From positions 193,903-257,902 of the forward strand of contig PYSS01000033.1 of assembly GCA_003049465.1 (NCBI GenBank): DNA of 64,000 bases. Direction: 5' to 3'. The notes below the pieces were generated by a model, which saw only the letters and a program-made list of their open reading frames with translations, searched no databases and had not been told where the DNA came from. Below are positions 1 through 12,563 of the stretch, one piece after another; the stretch's first letter is position 1; the number at the start of each line of letters is the position of its first letter. The position numbers were made by a program, and so were the translations under genes. Source of the DNA: Magnaporthiopsis rhizophila. Its lineage: Eukaryota > Ascomycota > Sordariomycetes > Magnaporthales > Magnaporthaceae.

Positions 1-2191
1 TGCACCACATGCCCGCCCTTCAGCGTGATCGACGTCTTCCACAGCGGGTTGTCGGACGTGTAGTTCGACGCGTCCAGCGGGGTGCCGCTCCCAGGATGCC
101 ATTTGCCGAGATCCTCTATATCTCCGACCACCTTGATCGTCTCGCCGGGCACCGTCGTGACCAGCACGTTAAAGGCCACGTCCACTACTACTGGCGTCAC
201 GCAGCCTGTCGCGGTGCTCGTCTGGGTGGTGGTGGCGGTGGCGGTTGTGGTCGGGACGCCGGTGATGGGCGTCTGGGAGGGCGGGAACGGCGGCGGGGAG
301 ACGGAGGAGTAGGTCCCGCGCTCCGAGTTGGTGCCGCACGAGCCCGGGAGACTCCCCACGCCGCCGCCGCCCATCCACCAGGACGCCGGCACGGTGCCGG
401 CCCGCCTGTCGGCCGCGGTCAGGAACGAGGCGTAGCTCCAGGTCAGGTCGCCGGCTGATAGCGGGTGGCCGTCGACCTTGTGGAACTGCTCGGCCATGGA
501 CCCGTTTGCGGGCGTGTACTTGGCCACAACGCTCACGAATCCGTCCGCGTATATCCGCACCGCGTCAACTAGCTCTGTGAAGGTCTGGGAGTCCGAGGTG
601 TACGCCCCGGTCTTGACGGACGACGAGAGGTCTTTGAAGAATGGGAGGGAGGTCTCCGTGACGTTGATCACTCCGTAACGTTTCCAGGTGTAGACAGAAT
701 CGTACAGCAGCTCGGCGGCGGCGAGGGTTGCGAGGTACCAGGGGTTCCCCTCGTAGTACACGTCCTCAGAGTATCTCCCGACCGCGACGGCCTGTCCCGC
801 CGATGTCCCCGAGTTGATGGGATAAAAGCGGAAGGAGTCCACGACCGCCTTGTGGTTGGCCAGCGACCTGCTGCTGCATGGCTGGAACGTCAGGTCGTCG
901 CAGCCGGCGGCAGGATCGAAGTTGTGGATTGACCCAAGCAAGCTGTTGGCGTCCAGGCCAGTCCGCTTGATATCGGTGTGGACTGTTGATTTGTGCATCA
1001 GCATCTGAGGCATATTGTTTTAGGTGGTGGAAGGCAGAGGAAGCTTACTGTTGGAAACCACATAACCACCAGAGGACGACCAGAAACTCTGAAGGAAGCA
1101 GAGAACATGTGGTGCAACTCGGTCACACGAAGCACATGATGTGCCCAGTGCCTTTGCCAGGGTACTCCCCTCAACCAAGGCTAGATCCAGCAGTAGTTAG
1201 ATATCTAGGTCGAAGGCTGCGTGTAACGCCCGGCCGAGTATCACTGCACCTGGTCACGACTCACCTCGATGCTGGCTGGCGACGGTGAAGAATGAGCTGC
1301 CATGGACCTCCTCCCAGAGCTCGAATCCGGTTTCGTTCCTGCGGCCACGAGAAGTGTTTAGTTTCGTTCGCAATGTCAGTCTGGAAAGAACACGACTCAC
1401 CAATACTGGGCAACATATGCAATGTCGTTGCGTATCACTGGCCACAGTATATCGCGGATGGTAGAGGTGTACCCGTTCGTCAGGAGCCAGTTTGCGTAGC
1501 CTATCATGGCGATGGCCCTGAGAGCCGGTCCGTCCCTCTGCGGGCGGCCTATTTCGGATGGTTCAGTATCGGAATAGGGTCCTAGGACGAAGCAGCTCGA
1601 ATATGAGATACTGAGAAAAACTATACGTACCCCAGCTCCCTTTGTACGGCCGCAGGTTGACATTGAACTTGGGCTCTCCCAGGCCGGCCCCATCAGCCAG
1701 GGACCCAGAAGGGTTGTCCACCCCCTGGAGTCGAGCCTGGGTCGTGATGTAGTGTTCGATCAGGTGCTGCAGGCTCGGGTCGTACTCGTCGGCTAGTATA
1801 TCTGCGAGACATTTGAAGACGAGAGCGCTGTCCCTTGTCCAGGTGTAGTAGTCTATTTGTGTCGTCGTCAGCGACCATCGCAAAATTTGGTCACGAGGTA
1901 TTGCCAAGAGGCCTCTTTACAGGGGTTCACAACCGAAACGGGAGACTCACAGTCGGGGTTGACAATTGTGGGGGAAGCGACGACGACGCCGGGAGCGACG
2001 CCCGGAGCGTATGCTCCATCAGGGCCGATATTTCGGAGTAGACCGCTCAGGGCTACGGGCCGATGCTTCGCAATGAAGGTGTCTACGTCGCTCCCTGACC
2101 GGAGGGCGGCGGTCCGGTGGGAGTTGGGGCGACCAAGAACCACCTGCGCGGCGTAGGCGCCCAAAAGGAGGAGGGAAGAGAGAGGATGCAT
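1..2191 (-). CDS. Secreted glucoamylase GH15 + CBM20 (3' end cut by window edge)
   Basis: Glucan 1,4-alpha-glucosidase, releasing glucose from starch ends outside the cell. Start ATG at 2191 opens a signal peptide (MHPLSSLLLLGAYAAQVVLG); a more upstream frame has no better start. Exons on the minus strand: 2191-1951, 1852-1631, 1548-1401, 1338-1265, 1180-1049, 982-1 and beyond; all junctions keep frame and use GT-AG. Seen motifs: YYTWTRDSALVFK, GRPQRDGPALRAIAM, LWEEVHGSSFFT with the general acid about Glu213, SMAEQF with the catalytic base about Glu437, then a Thr/Ser/Pro linker and the start of a CBM20 starch-binding domain (VVVDVAFNVLVTT, KVVGDIEDLGKWHP). About 600 residues are visible, and only the CBM20 end is missing. 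Motif order and length fit GH15 closely. A TATA-like TTATAAGG lies about 100 bp upstream on the minus strand. Confidence 0.95.
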
Positions 2192-3819
2192 GGAAGTGGA
2201 AGTAGCGGTAGCTGTGCCGTTCGCAAGCGAGCTCGGTTGACCACTGAGGCTCGCCATGCTGGGCGGGAGTTGGCTCGCGGATGGGACGGCCTACCTTATA
2301 AAGGGGACCGGAGGCAGCGGTTGAGGTATCTTGACGTTGTTGTAAAGGAGGTGTAATGTAGTATTAGGTGGTAGGGGGCTCGTATAAAATGGGAAAGAGG
2401 TCGTACCGCAGCATGTATGTCGGTGAAGGCCGACTTGACCATTGGTGGTTGTTCCTTGGGTTTATTGGCTACCACCTCCTTCCTCTTTCTTGGGTGCATA
2501 TTAGGCCGCCATGATGTCAACTGCCTTGTTGCGCTGTCCCGGATTTCCAAGCCCTAAATTCAGGCGCCTTTGCTGGCACTGCCAAGTGGTGGGCAGGAAA
2601 TAACTCCAATAGAATCCCGCAACTGTACCTTTTCTCTTTCATCTCATTTCGTCAAACTTCAAATGTTGCCTGCAGGCAGCGGCAAAGGCCCGAATGATCG
2701 TCACTAGGAAGAGGGGAACCCTACGGGGCGTGTGGGGCCGCCAAGGTACAGGCAGCTTGCTGAACTAGAAGTCCAGGAAAAAAATATGACCTTCCTATTC
2801 GGCCTCTGAAGATGTTTTGAACATTTCGCCTTTCTATTCGACGGCAGGTTGATGAATCATGGCGTGCCACGCCGAGTCCCGTCGCATCCGGACATTGATC
2901 CGTCCTGAAGACTGATCTTCGTCGTGCGGCCACGCCGGAGTTCCGAGATGCAGGGACTGACAGGTACCTAATTAGCTCAAGTTCTCTGCGCCTCCGTTCT
3001 TGAGTAGTTGCCCGTTCGGAAGCTGTCGGGCTCTTGTCACCATGTATCTACATTAGCTTGACAAGATGTGAAGGAAAAAAAAAAAAAAAAAAAAAAGAGC
3101 AGAGCAGGGTCTCACGTGACCACGCGACGGTCCCCGCGCGTTGCAAAATGATCTTTGTCGGAGGCCTTGGCAAGACGCCAGACCCTCTCTACGCATCTGG
3201 CTGCACAGGGCGGCGAAACAACCAGCCGACATGTATACGGATAGCAAGCATGGAGGTGTAGCGAGTTACGGTTTGCCCCAACCTCATCGATCGACGATCT
3301 TGGAAAAGGGGAGTGGAATGTAACCTCTTCGAAAGTCCTGCCAGAACCTAGCTCAGCTTTTGACGGCGAACATGGCCCAGCAGGCATCGATTAATCTAGG
3401 ACCTGTCGATGGAACGACATCAAAATTGTCTTGATGACTCCTTGGGATATCGAAGTGCACGCAGATATCAACGCTGAACGAGCAGCGGACGTCTGGGCTT
3501 CAGCTCCGTTGGTGTAGGAAAGGAGGAAAAATGAAGAAGCTCTCGAAGAAGGGCTGGATTTATAGAGCAGAAAATTTAGAGTGGGCCCCCTGTCGGACCC
3601 GCCCAATCCGGATGGCCCCGCACGACCTCAGTCAAACAGGCACTGCGCATGCGCCTCGCGAAGCTCAAGCCAGGTTGCATTTCATCCAGCGCATTTCATC
3701 ATTCGCGCCGGACCGGAACCGAGCCCATCCTCACCAACCAGCGGCACTCAAACGCCAGGCGCAGCGCCTCCACGTACCGTACGTTTCCTCGATCGCTCGC
3801 TCGCTTCACCGCCGTCACC
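2192..3819. other. Intergenic, divergent promoters of glucoamylase and SNU66
   Basis: No convincing gene. It holds the glucoamylase promoter on the left, a poly(A) tract at about 3073-3095, and the upstream region of the Snu66 gene on the right. Short reading frames on both strands lack family motifs and coding-like composition. Confidence 0.6.
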
Positions 3820-5823
3820 ATGGACGCCGCAACTATCGAGGAGGCGAACAAGATTCGCATTGCCAATGGCATGAAGCCCTTGCCAGTGCCTGGCGCCGCG
3901 GTTCCAGAGCCCTCCGAGGCGTCTTCCGACGAGGACTTGTCCAGCACTCTCGAGAAGAGGCAGTCGCAGGCCTACGACAACTATAGACAGCTCCAAGATG
4001 CCGAAGCCGCAAAGAGGAAACGAGAAGAGCGTGTTGAGGCCATCAAGAAGGCTCGCGAGCTGGAACAGCGCAACCGGGTGCTCGAGGGCAAGGGTCTGGG
4101 CGACGAGGACGAAGGCGGCGACCTCGATGCCAAGGCCTGGCTCAAGAGTCAAAAGAAGCGGCAGAAGAAGATTGAGCAGACCAGGAAGGCTGAGGCGGAG
4201 CGGGAGAAGTCCGCCGCTGCTGCCGCCGCCGCCAGAGCGCACGATGCCCGGGACCTGGCTGGCGTCAGGGTCGGCCACGACATGTCCACCCTGCTCGACG
4301 ATGGAGAGCAAGTCCTGACGCTCAAGGACACCACAATTCTGGAAAATGAGGATGAGGGCGACGAGCTGGAGAACATCGATCTTCGCGCTCGCGAGAAGCT
4401 CACAGAGAAACTTGATCTGAAGAAGAAGAAGCCAGTATACGACCCGAACGACTTTGACGACACGGGCGAACGCAGCATCCTGGCGCAATACGACGAGGAG
4501 ATCTCGGGCAAGAAGAAGAAGGCGTTCACGTTGGACTTCCAGGGGAGCACAGCCGAGCTGGCCGACATCCTGGCCGAGCCAAGCGAGAAGTCCAAAGTCG
4601 GGAGCGTGAGCCTGGACATCCTGGGTAGGCATCCTTCATCCGCTCCACCAGTCGAGGTTGCCTTACTGACCGCTTCTATAGACAATCCAGTGTCCGACTA
4701 CCTCGACGTCTCCGAGATCAAGATCAAGAAGCCAAAAAAGAAGAAAAAATCCAAGTCCACCCGTCAACGTGCCGTGGAAGACGATGATGCCCTACTTTCT
4801 ATCGATGCATCAGCGACTCCAGACGACAGCAACGCAATGCAAATAGACTCGGAGCCGAAACCCTTTGCCAAGAAGAGAAAAGTTGTCGATGACGAATTTG
4901 TGGACGACGACGATCTCCAAGAAACTCTGGCAGCACAGAGGCGCGATGCTCTCAAAAAGAGGAAGCGTATACGTCCAGAGGATATTGCGCGGCAGCTGAA
5001 GGAGGAGGCGGCGGCAGCACCTGAGGCAACAGCAGGAGGTGCTCCGCGAGGCTTGGTGATTGACGACGTAAGCGAGTTTGTCGGTGGGCTGAAAAAGAAG
5101 GGTCCGGCGGAGGAGCGCAAGCCTCGTTCTCAGGCACAGCCGCAATCCATAACAGCGATGGATGGGGCCTCTGACGACGAGGACGTGGAGATGGAAAACG
5201 CAGAGCAAGAATACGAGGCGCCAGCCCCAGATGTGCTGGAAGACCTGGACACCACGGGCGTCGACAAGGAGAAGACCGTGGCCCAGGGCATGGGGGCAAC
5301 GCTACAGATCCTGCGCGAGCGCGGCCTCCTCAAAGAGTCCGGGGCGGGAGAGCTGAACGACCGGTTCCGTGACCACCAGCAGTTCCTCAGAGAGAAGAAC
5401 CGCCGACTGGCCAAGATCGAGGAGGACGCGAAGCGGCAGCGTGAGCGCGACCGGGCGAGCGGGCTGCTGGACCGCATGACGACGCGTGACCGGGAGGAAT
5501 ACGCGCGCAAGCAGAACGCGCAGCGGGACCTGCAGACGTCGAGGGTGATGGCCGAGATGTTCAAGCGCGAGTACACCCCCAACTTTGAGATCAAGTACAC
5601 GGACGAGCACGGGCGCAGGCTGGACCAGAAGGACGCCTTCAAGCACATGAGCCACCAGTTCCACGGCAAGACCAGCGGGAAGGGCAAGACGGACAAGCTG
5701 CTCAAGAAGATCGACGCCGAGAAGCGTCGCGAGGCTCAGAGCATGCTCGACGACAGCAAGAATGCTGGTATGGGCTCGGCCCAGCCAAAGCAGCGCAAAG
5801 ACGCTGGTGTTCGCCTTGCTTGA
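3820..5823 (+). CDS. SNU66: SART-1 family U4/U6.U5 tri-snRNP protein (Snu66)
   Basis: Nuclear pre-mRNA splicing factor of the U4/U6.U5 tri-snRNP. The start at 3820 has a good context (TCACCATGG) and gives MDAATIEEANKIRIANGMKP; an open frame runs further upstream but its residues do not resemble the family. Seen: KR/E-rich charged helices, the SART-1 signature GHDMSTLLDDGEQVLTLKDT (about residues 149-168), a KKKK basic block, and the conserved C-terminal region VAQGMGATLQILRERGLL followed by FEIKYTDEHGRRLDQKDAFK and LSH-like MSHQFHGKTSGKGKTDKLLKK. One 57-bp GT-AG intron (4625-4681) is predicted; it is a multiple of three and has no stop, so retention would keep the frame. Spliced product 648 aa, normal for fungi. 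Confidence 0.92.
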   Translation: MDAATIEEANKIRIANGMKPLPVPGAAVPEPSEASSDEDLSSTLEKRQSQAYDNYRQLQDAEAAKRKREERVEAIKKARELEQRNRVLEGKGLGDEDEGGDLDAKAWLKSQKKRQKKIEQTRKAEAEREKSAAAAAAARAHDARDLAGVRVGHDMSTLLDDGEQVLTLKDTTILENEDEGDELENIDLRAREKLTEKLDLKKKKPVYDPNDFDDTGERSILAQYDEEISGKKKKAFTLDFQGSTAELADILAEPSEKSKVGSVSLDILGRHPSSAPPVEVALLTASIDNPVSDYLDVSEIKIKKPKKKKKSKSTRQRAVEDDDALLSIDASATPDDSNAMQIDSEPKPFAKKRKVVDDEFVDDDDLQETLAAQRRDALKKRKRIRPEDIARQLKEEAAAAPEATAGGAPRGLVIDDVSEFVGGLKKKGPAEERKPRSQAQPQSITAMDGASDDEDVEMENAEQEYEAPAPDVLEDLDTTGVDKEKTVAQGMGATLQILRERGLLKESGAGELNDRFRDHQQFLREKNRRLAKIEEDAKRQRERDRASGLLDRMTTRDREEYARKQNAQRDLQTSRVMAEMFKREYTPNFEIKYTDEHGRRLDQKDAFKHMSHQFHGKTSGKGKTDKLLKKIDAEKRREAQSMLDDSKNAGMGSAQPKQRKDAGVRLA

Positions 5824-7513
5824 TCTTTTTTTATTATCCTGTACACAAGGGTGCCACCTGTGCGGCGACAGTTTTTTGAGTTCGTCTCTATGCGAGTATG
5901 AACGTCTTGCGCTGATATGGAGTTGAAGTACTAAATGTACCCATTGTTCACTGCCATCTTACACTTTGATGGACGCGCTGCTCAGCCTACATTGACTGAA
6001 CCTTGATGAGTTCATCAACCAGACCTTGGTAAAGGTATGATCATTTCGGCCTACACAGCCGCCCTTACACCCCGTCGCCTTGTTATTGTATCCAAACTGT
6101 CTTGTCGAATAAAATAATCAGCGGTCGAACCTTCTCGTTGCGATGTGTTTTCGCCCGGCTGTGCCCTTTTAAAGCTGAATTAACACGCAACGAGGAGATT
6201 CGAACGGACGTCATTACAAAGTAGCGTGACCCGAGCAGCTTGAACAACCCTGAATAAAAGGCGACGGGGTAATGGATAAGGCCGAGAAAGGCTGGGATGA
6301 CGCAAAGCAGAGGGTGAAGGTGAGCTGGAGCGGAGCGTATGCTCCTAGGATCACAGTTGAAGGGTGGCTCCGAGCAAGCACCTCTCTGTCTATCACCTGC
6401 CTGGCGGGGCCCGTGCGCCCTGCACGACCGCCTCACAGCTGTGATACTCGGGTTGTGTTATGAAGGGAGGGGTTGAGTGTGCCTTCTGGCCACGGCGTCT
6501 CGACTGCAAGGCCATCTCCAGAAGATGTTCCAAGAAGAGCGTCGAGGCAAGTATATGCGTACCATTTGTGAGCTCCAACAAAAGCTAGGCTCCTGTAAAT
6601 GTGCCAGTTTGTTTTGGCAGGCTTTTTTTCCTTCCCCAAGTTGTGACGCTTCATCCAATTTTTTTTGCCCACAAGTCTGGTTACACGCAGAGGGTTGGGC
6701 TGTTACGGCCCCTCCGTCACCTCTTCTGGCTAAACTGTTGATCGTTGTCACAGGCCTGACGAACGACCTAGCGCTGGCTTGATATTTGCGCTTGCCCGAT
6801 GCGGCAAGCAGTGGTGCCAAGCGATCGGACGGCTGACTCCACCAATCCCAGGATGCCAAACAGGGCAGGATGATGTCATACCTCTGGCTGCATCGTCCTT
6901 TCATGCTCCGCCAGCAGAAACATACCGTCATTGATGTGGTGGGAAGCCAGGAAGGAGACTTGGGGAATGGCCGGGGAAGACGCCAGTGGCGCTTGCTGGG
7001 TAGCCCGTTCCAGTGACTGTTCGACAAAAACCTGAACTGGGCTTGCACGAGCTGGGCTGGAGCAGGTTCGGACCAACCGAACCAAACCTCGCATGTGTTC
7101 TAGACTCGCATCCCTTCCAATACCGTGTATTTTAAAGGCCTGCCGCCTCCCCAGGCCCAGTTTCTCGGCAGCTGCGTCTCCTCATCCTCTCCGCATTCGC
7201 GTAATACCAAGCTCTCTTGTCCTCCCCATAATTCCTGTGCTTGGTGCACATCCATCCCCATAGGGGTCCAGGGTTGTTTCTAGGTCCACCATTCCTATTT
7301 CTACCTATTCTACCTCTGTCCTACCGCTTCCTGCGTCTGCTCTCGCCAAACTGCCTTGCGCTCCTTGTCAGCTCTCCGTTCGACAGTCAATAATCAAATA
7401 CCGGGACGGCGGCCAGGAATCAAATACACTCTAGACAAGGACTCCAACCTCGCGCTCGGCTCCTCCTCCCAAAAGTACCTAGGCAGCCGCTGCCCGGCCG
7501 GGCCACCCCAAAC
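5824..7513. other. Intergenic between SNU66 and the SMP/C2 gene
   Basis: No supported gene. The SNU66 3' end is at the left. The right 350 bp are CT-rich with a TATTTTAAAGG element at about 7128-7138 and look like the promoter and 5' leader of the next gene. Short antisense frames show no domain. Confidence 0.55.
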
Positions 7514-10500
7514 ATGGCCGACGTCCAGGAGACGGTGATTCCCTCGGGGCAGCACTACTCGGGCACCCACCGGGTACCAAACATCAAGCAGTTCATGGAA
7601 GGCCTGGACAAGCAAAAGAAGGAGCGGGATGCACAGATCGATGCCCAGGGCGGCGGCGATCTGCGGAACGGCACGACAGAGGCCACACCAGGCGGCGAGG
7701 CGAATGCCCACTCCAACTCACCTGGCAGAAACATCGGCAAGAACCGCCGGACGGTACGGGACCCCGTCACGGGCAAGGATGTCGAGATCGCCGACGTCGA
7801 CGACTCCCTCATGAAGAAGGCCAAGGACCCGCAGCTGTCGGTCCCGAACGCCAACCTGGGTAAGAAGACGCCTGTCAAGACCGACGGCGGCCAGTCGGGT
7901 GAGGAGTACCGGCACAACCAGGACGTGACGGCCCCGCCAGACCCCGTCGCGAGCGGCAGCACGAGCGACGTGCCCATCCATGGCGAGAAGACGAACGTTC
8001 TTTTCCATCCCACGCCTTCGGTCAGCTTCGAGCCCATGTACGACGCCATCGAGGCCCGCGCCAACCTGCTCTGCGTGGGCATCTTCTTCTCCATCATCTT
8101 TACGGGCCGCTTTTTCGGTGCCAGCCTGTGGGGTCTGATCCCCTTGGCCTCCTGTATCTCCTCGGGCGTCTTCCTCTGGACCAAGGATCTGGTGCGGCGC
8201 GGTCGCGACCTCGAGTGGTCTAGCGAACAGAAGCGCGGCGAGACAGCCGTCGTCAACCTAATCCCCGAATCCGTCGAGTGGCTGAACACGGCGGTCGGTC
8301 TGATATGGGGCCTCATCAACCCCGAGATGTTTGCAGCTATTGCGGACACGCTTGAAGACGTCATGCAGGCCAGTGTCCCGGGTGTCATCGAACACGTCAA
8401 GGTCAACGACATCAGCCAGGGCACCAACCCCCTGCGCATCCTCAGTCTCAGGGCTCTACCGGACAGCCACGTGCAGGACCTCAAGGATGAGATCAGGAAG
8501 AAGGACGAGCAGACAAAAGACCCGCAGGAGCTCGCTGCCGATGAGGAAGGTGGCGACTTTTACAACCTCGAGGCCACCGTTGCCTACCACGCCCTGCCGT
8601 CGACCGGAGACGTCTCGTCCAAGGCTAGAAACATGGGCATGCAGCTTGTCTTCTACCTCGGTGTCAAGGGCTTGTTTGGAGTGCCCTTCCCCATCTGGGT
8701 CGAGCTGAACGGACTTGTTTCCACCGTCAGGCTTCGCATCTCCCTGGCCCCTGACCCTCCCTTCATCAAGACGCTCAGCTTCACGCTCATGGGCCTTCCC
8801 AAGGTCGAGGCGAGCTGTGTTCCGCTCGCGGAGAAGGGTGCCAACATCCTAAACCTGCCCGTCATCAGCAACTTCGTCAACTGGGCCATCGCCACGGCCG
8901 CCAACATGTACGTGGCGCCCAAGTCCATGACGCTCGATATCGGCAAGATGCTCCAGGGCGACAACATCAAGAAGGACACCGAGGCCCTCGGCGTGCTCTT
9001 CATCCGCATCCACAAGGCCGTGGGTTTGAGTAAGCAGGATCGCCGGGGAAGCCAGGGTGGTGGCTCGGACCCGTACATCTGCGTGGCGTTCTCCAAGTTT
9101 GGCAAGCCTCAGTACTGCACCCGGGTTATCCAAGATAATCTCAACCCTATCTTTTCCGAGTGCGCCGCGCTCCTGGTGACGGCGGACGTGATCAAGGCCG
9201 ACGAGCAGCTCTCCCTAGAACTGTGGGACAGCGACCGTGGCAGCGCCGACGACCTGGTCGGCAAGGTTGAACTCAGCATCCAAAAGCTGATCCAACACCC
9301 GGGGAAGATGTTCCCGCAAGTCTCCAAGCTGCGTGGCGTCAAGGCCGAGAGCACCATGCCGGGTGAGCTGCACTGGGAGGTTGGGTTTTTCGGAAAGACG
9401 CAGTTCCGCAAGGCCTTGATGACGGATGGCAAGGACCCCAAGCTTCCCAAGGAGCTGCGTGATAAGGCAGAGCTCCAGGATGACAAGGGAGTCCTCGAAA
9501 CCTCCGAAGAGCAGGCGGTTGTCACCACTCCCCCAGACCCGCTGTGGCCAAGCGGCATCGTGAGCGTCGTCGTGCACCAGATCGTCAACTTGGAGCTCGA
9601 GAACGTCAAAGGATCCAACGGAAAACGCAAGGGCCGCGAGTTTGAGCCCGCGCGCCCCGAGGCTGGAGAGCTGAAGGAGGAGCAGAGCAAGAAGCTTCCC
9701 AGCTCGTACTGCACCATCCTCATCAACGACGAGCTGGCCTACAAGACGCGCACGAAGGTGGTCTCGTCCAAGCCCATCTTCGAAGCAGGCACCGAGCGCT
9801 TCATCCGCGACTGGCGGTCTGCCATCGTGACGGTCACCGTCCGAGACTCGCGCAACCGCCAGCACGACCCCATCATCGGCGTCGTACCTCTGCGGCTGTC
9901 CGACGTGCTTCTGACTAGCTCCCAGTCGACGCGTTGGTACCCGCTGGACGGCGGCATTGGGTTCGGCCGCATCCGTATCAGCCTTCTGTTCCGGTCAGTC
10001 GAGCTGAAGCTGCCACCGTCAATGGTTGGCTTCGGCGAGATCGGCACGTTCGAGTTCCTGTCCGACGACATCACCACTGTAAACTATCCCGCTTCGTCCA
10101 AGGTCAAGATTCACCTCCGGACCGGGGGCAGCTCGGCAACGATTAAGAGCGACAGGTGCAAGCCCTCGGAGGACGGCAGCCAGCTGCGCTGGGACATCAG
10201 CAGCAGCGAGAACTCGCCCAAGACGCGTCTTCCGGTGCGGTACAGATACCGCAGCCCTGTCTTCTTCGAGTTCATCCCGTCTGGCAAGCGCAAGACGGAC
10301 CACTATGCCGTCTTCTGGCTGCAGGACCTCGTGGACAACGAAGAGCGCGACTTCGACCTGCCCATCTGGAAGTGCAACAACGGCACGCGGCTTTCGCAGA
10401 ACTACATCACGGAGGAGAACTACAAGTCGGTCCCAGACCTCGATATCGAGGAGGTCGGCCGCGTCCGGTTCAGGGGTCAGTTTAAGCCCGGCACGGATCG

Positions 10501-11267
10501 TGATCACCTCAAGTTTGTCAGCGACAACGACTCCCGCGAGACGATTGAGAGCTGGGAAGCGTGCTTCGCCGAAGGCGTCCGTACGGAGGAGGTCCGTGGC
10601 GAGGTGCCACCTCTGATCCAGAAGCTTCACGACGCGTCTCTGACGCAGGGCCGGGACGTGCTCGCGGCAGCCCCGGAGAGCGACAAGGAGAAGTGGCTAG
10701 CCAAGGACGGCACGGACTGGAGCGGTGCGTTCGGACAGGACCCGGCGGACCTCATTGGCCATCGTGGGCAGGGCGATGACCAGGACGGCAATGACGATGA
10801 TGACGACGACGACGACAACGACTCGTCGGGCACGGGAGGGTCGAGCCCCGTGGATCTGGGCATTACTGACGCAACAACGGCTACCACTGAGAGTGAAGGT
10901 CTGACCCAGAACCCGAGCGGCAGCTCTACGCAGTCCCGCGTGCGGGAGTCGCTGGACAGCAACGCCAGTGTGGAGTCGACGCAGACGAACAAGACCGGCA
11001 GCAGCAAGAACCCGATCAAGCAGTACAAGGACTACAAGGACAGGAGCCGCGACCTCCACCGCAAGCATCGAGGGCTGATGCAGTGGTGAGTCTCTCTAGA
11101 CTGGATCACGTTAGGGTGACACGACTTGTTGCTGACGTGAGTACATATTCAGGAGGCCGATGCGCAACGTCCAGTTCGCCAAAAACGAGGCGACATTTGC
11201 AGCCCGGCGCGTCATGAAGGTTGGCAGCCTGAACGGCCGTAAGCCAGACGTTGAGACTGAGGTGTGA
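7514..11267 (+). CDS. SMP- and C2-domain membrane protein, Mug190-like (tricalbin-type)
   Basis: Large protein (1,228 aa) of the type that tethers ER to other membranes and moves lipid through an SMP domain. ATG at 7514 (AACATGG). Exon 1 is 7514-11085, the intron 11086-11152 (67 bp), exon 2 11153-11267; splicing replaces a premature stop and adds a conserved tail RPMRNVQFAKNEATF. Layout: disordered N-terminus, hydrophobic hairpin at about residues 180-222 (ANLLCVGIFFSIIFTGRFFG and LWGLIPLASCISSGVFLW), SMP-like region about 235-475, first C2 about 490-590 (SDPYICVAFSKFGKPQYCTR), second C2 about 680-815, an Asp-rich run near residue 1095, then a Ser/Thr-rich tail. The name Mug190 rests on architecture and on the N-terminal motif HRVPNIKQFMEGLDKQKKER; a plain tricalbin is the alternative. 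Confidence 0.88.
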
Positions 11268-11863
11268 TTTTGCAGGCGCCGAGTGTTCCCTTTACCATAC
11301 CGACCCCAAAGGCACAGGAAGCTTCCGGTTTTGAAGATTGATGAGAGTTGATAATGCGCTGCGAAGGAACCGGGGTTGTGATGAGATTGCAAGGCCCAGC
11401 TTTAGCAAGGATGATGACGGGATCGCGAAGTAACGTTTGCTGTACGATTGTGGATTATTATCTTAGGATTTTCTAGGAGGACGATGCGAAAAGGCGTTGA
11501 TATTGATCAATACGCATAGAGAACCAGTGAGGTATGTTCCCGAGAGAATACAATGTCGTGACAAGCATTTCGGTACCCCTGAGGCATTCTCCACAGCACT
11601 AGCGCGCCCCGCAGTGACATTCGCTCGGGACTTGCTGGGGTGATGCTCGGCATCTGATCGAGGCCTCAATTATTTGGGATGGAGCCTCTTCCAACGAACC
11701 CAGCCCTCATCCCAAAACGTTGGGCCCTCAAACTCCGGACCTCTCGCGTGGACAACGGCGACCACACCGCATTAAAACCACGGCATTCGAAGCCATCCTT
11801 TGTCCCGACCGTCCTCACCTAACCCGACCCTATCTTCCTCGCCACCACCCGTCGCCGCCAAAC
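11268..11863. other. Intergenic, promoter of the small membrane-protein gene
   Basis: No gene seen. Contains the 3' end of the SMP/C2 gene and a CCTCACC/CCACCACC-rich leader just upstream of the ATG at 11864. Confidence 0.5.
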
Positions 11864-12040
11864 ATGACCGGCAAGCTCTACAGCCCCTACAACCGGCGCA
11901 AGCCGAGCAACACACTCGTCATCGTGTGGTGCGGCGCCTTCTTCACGCTCCTGATCCTGACGTGGTGGATCTCGACGCGGCACGGCGAGACGGCCAGGAG
12001 GTATGCCGACAAGTTTGCCCGGCCGCCTGTGCACGACTAG
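11864..12040 (+). CDS. Small single-pass membrane protein, 58 aa
   Basis: Short intronless gene with a good start context (CAAACATGACC) and a pyrimidine-rich leader. The product begins with a basic Tyr/Pro-rich head (MTGKLYSPYNRRKPSNT), has one strong hydrophobic segment at about residues 18-36 (LVIVWCGAFFTLLILTWWI), and ends in a basic, soluble tail (STRHGETARRYADKFARPP). The composition is clearly protein-like and unlike a chance frame. I do not recognise a named family. Size and layout would suit a small organelle- or ER-membrane subunit, but that is only a guess. Confidence 0.6.
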   Translation: MTGKLYSPYNRRKPSNTLVIVWCGAFFTLLILTWWISTRHGETARRYADKFARPPVHD

Positions 12041-12529
12041 ATCGGTCGGTCGATCGAGAAACAGCGGACAAAGCTGCGTGCGCAAGAGACGCGACGGCGG
12101 ACGAGGAGACGGAGCGATGTTACAATAAACAATGGGAGGCTTATGGCCGTCGAGGCCGCAACGATCTTGAAACGGAAGAAGCGCAGGAGAGAACAATACA
12201 ACACGAGGAATAATGGGCTTTTTCGCCGACAGCCTACGCAAAAAGAGGTGGTTTGGTACGAAAAAAGGGGTGGGGCAACAATGGATTTCCATGGCCGTCC
12301 CTCGAGACGAGGCAAAGCCGACGGGATGGGTGGTCGGGGAACAAAGAAGGCCCGGGCTTATTCTTACAAAAGGGTAGCGGGTAGCAGTAGCTAAACCTAT
12401 GTCAACGCTTTAAATACTTTCCTCAACGACCGACCTTGAGTAGCTCGCCGTCTGTCTCCCTTGTCTTCTCTCCCCAAACCTCGCGGCAGGCAGGCAGGAT
12501 CAGCAGAAACGTTAGGGTAAGTGAAGCAG

Positions 12530-12563
<34 letters not shown>

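Noticed and set aside
3748..4632. Long antisense frame over SNU66
   Set aside because: Leu/Val-rich shadow of the Lys/Glu/Asp-rich real frame.
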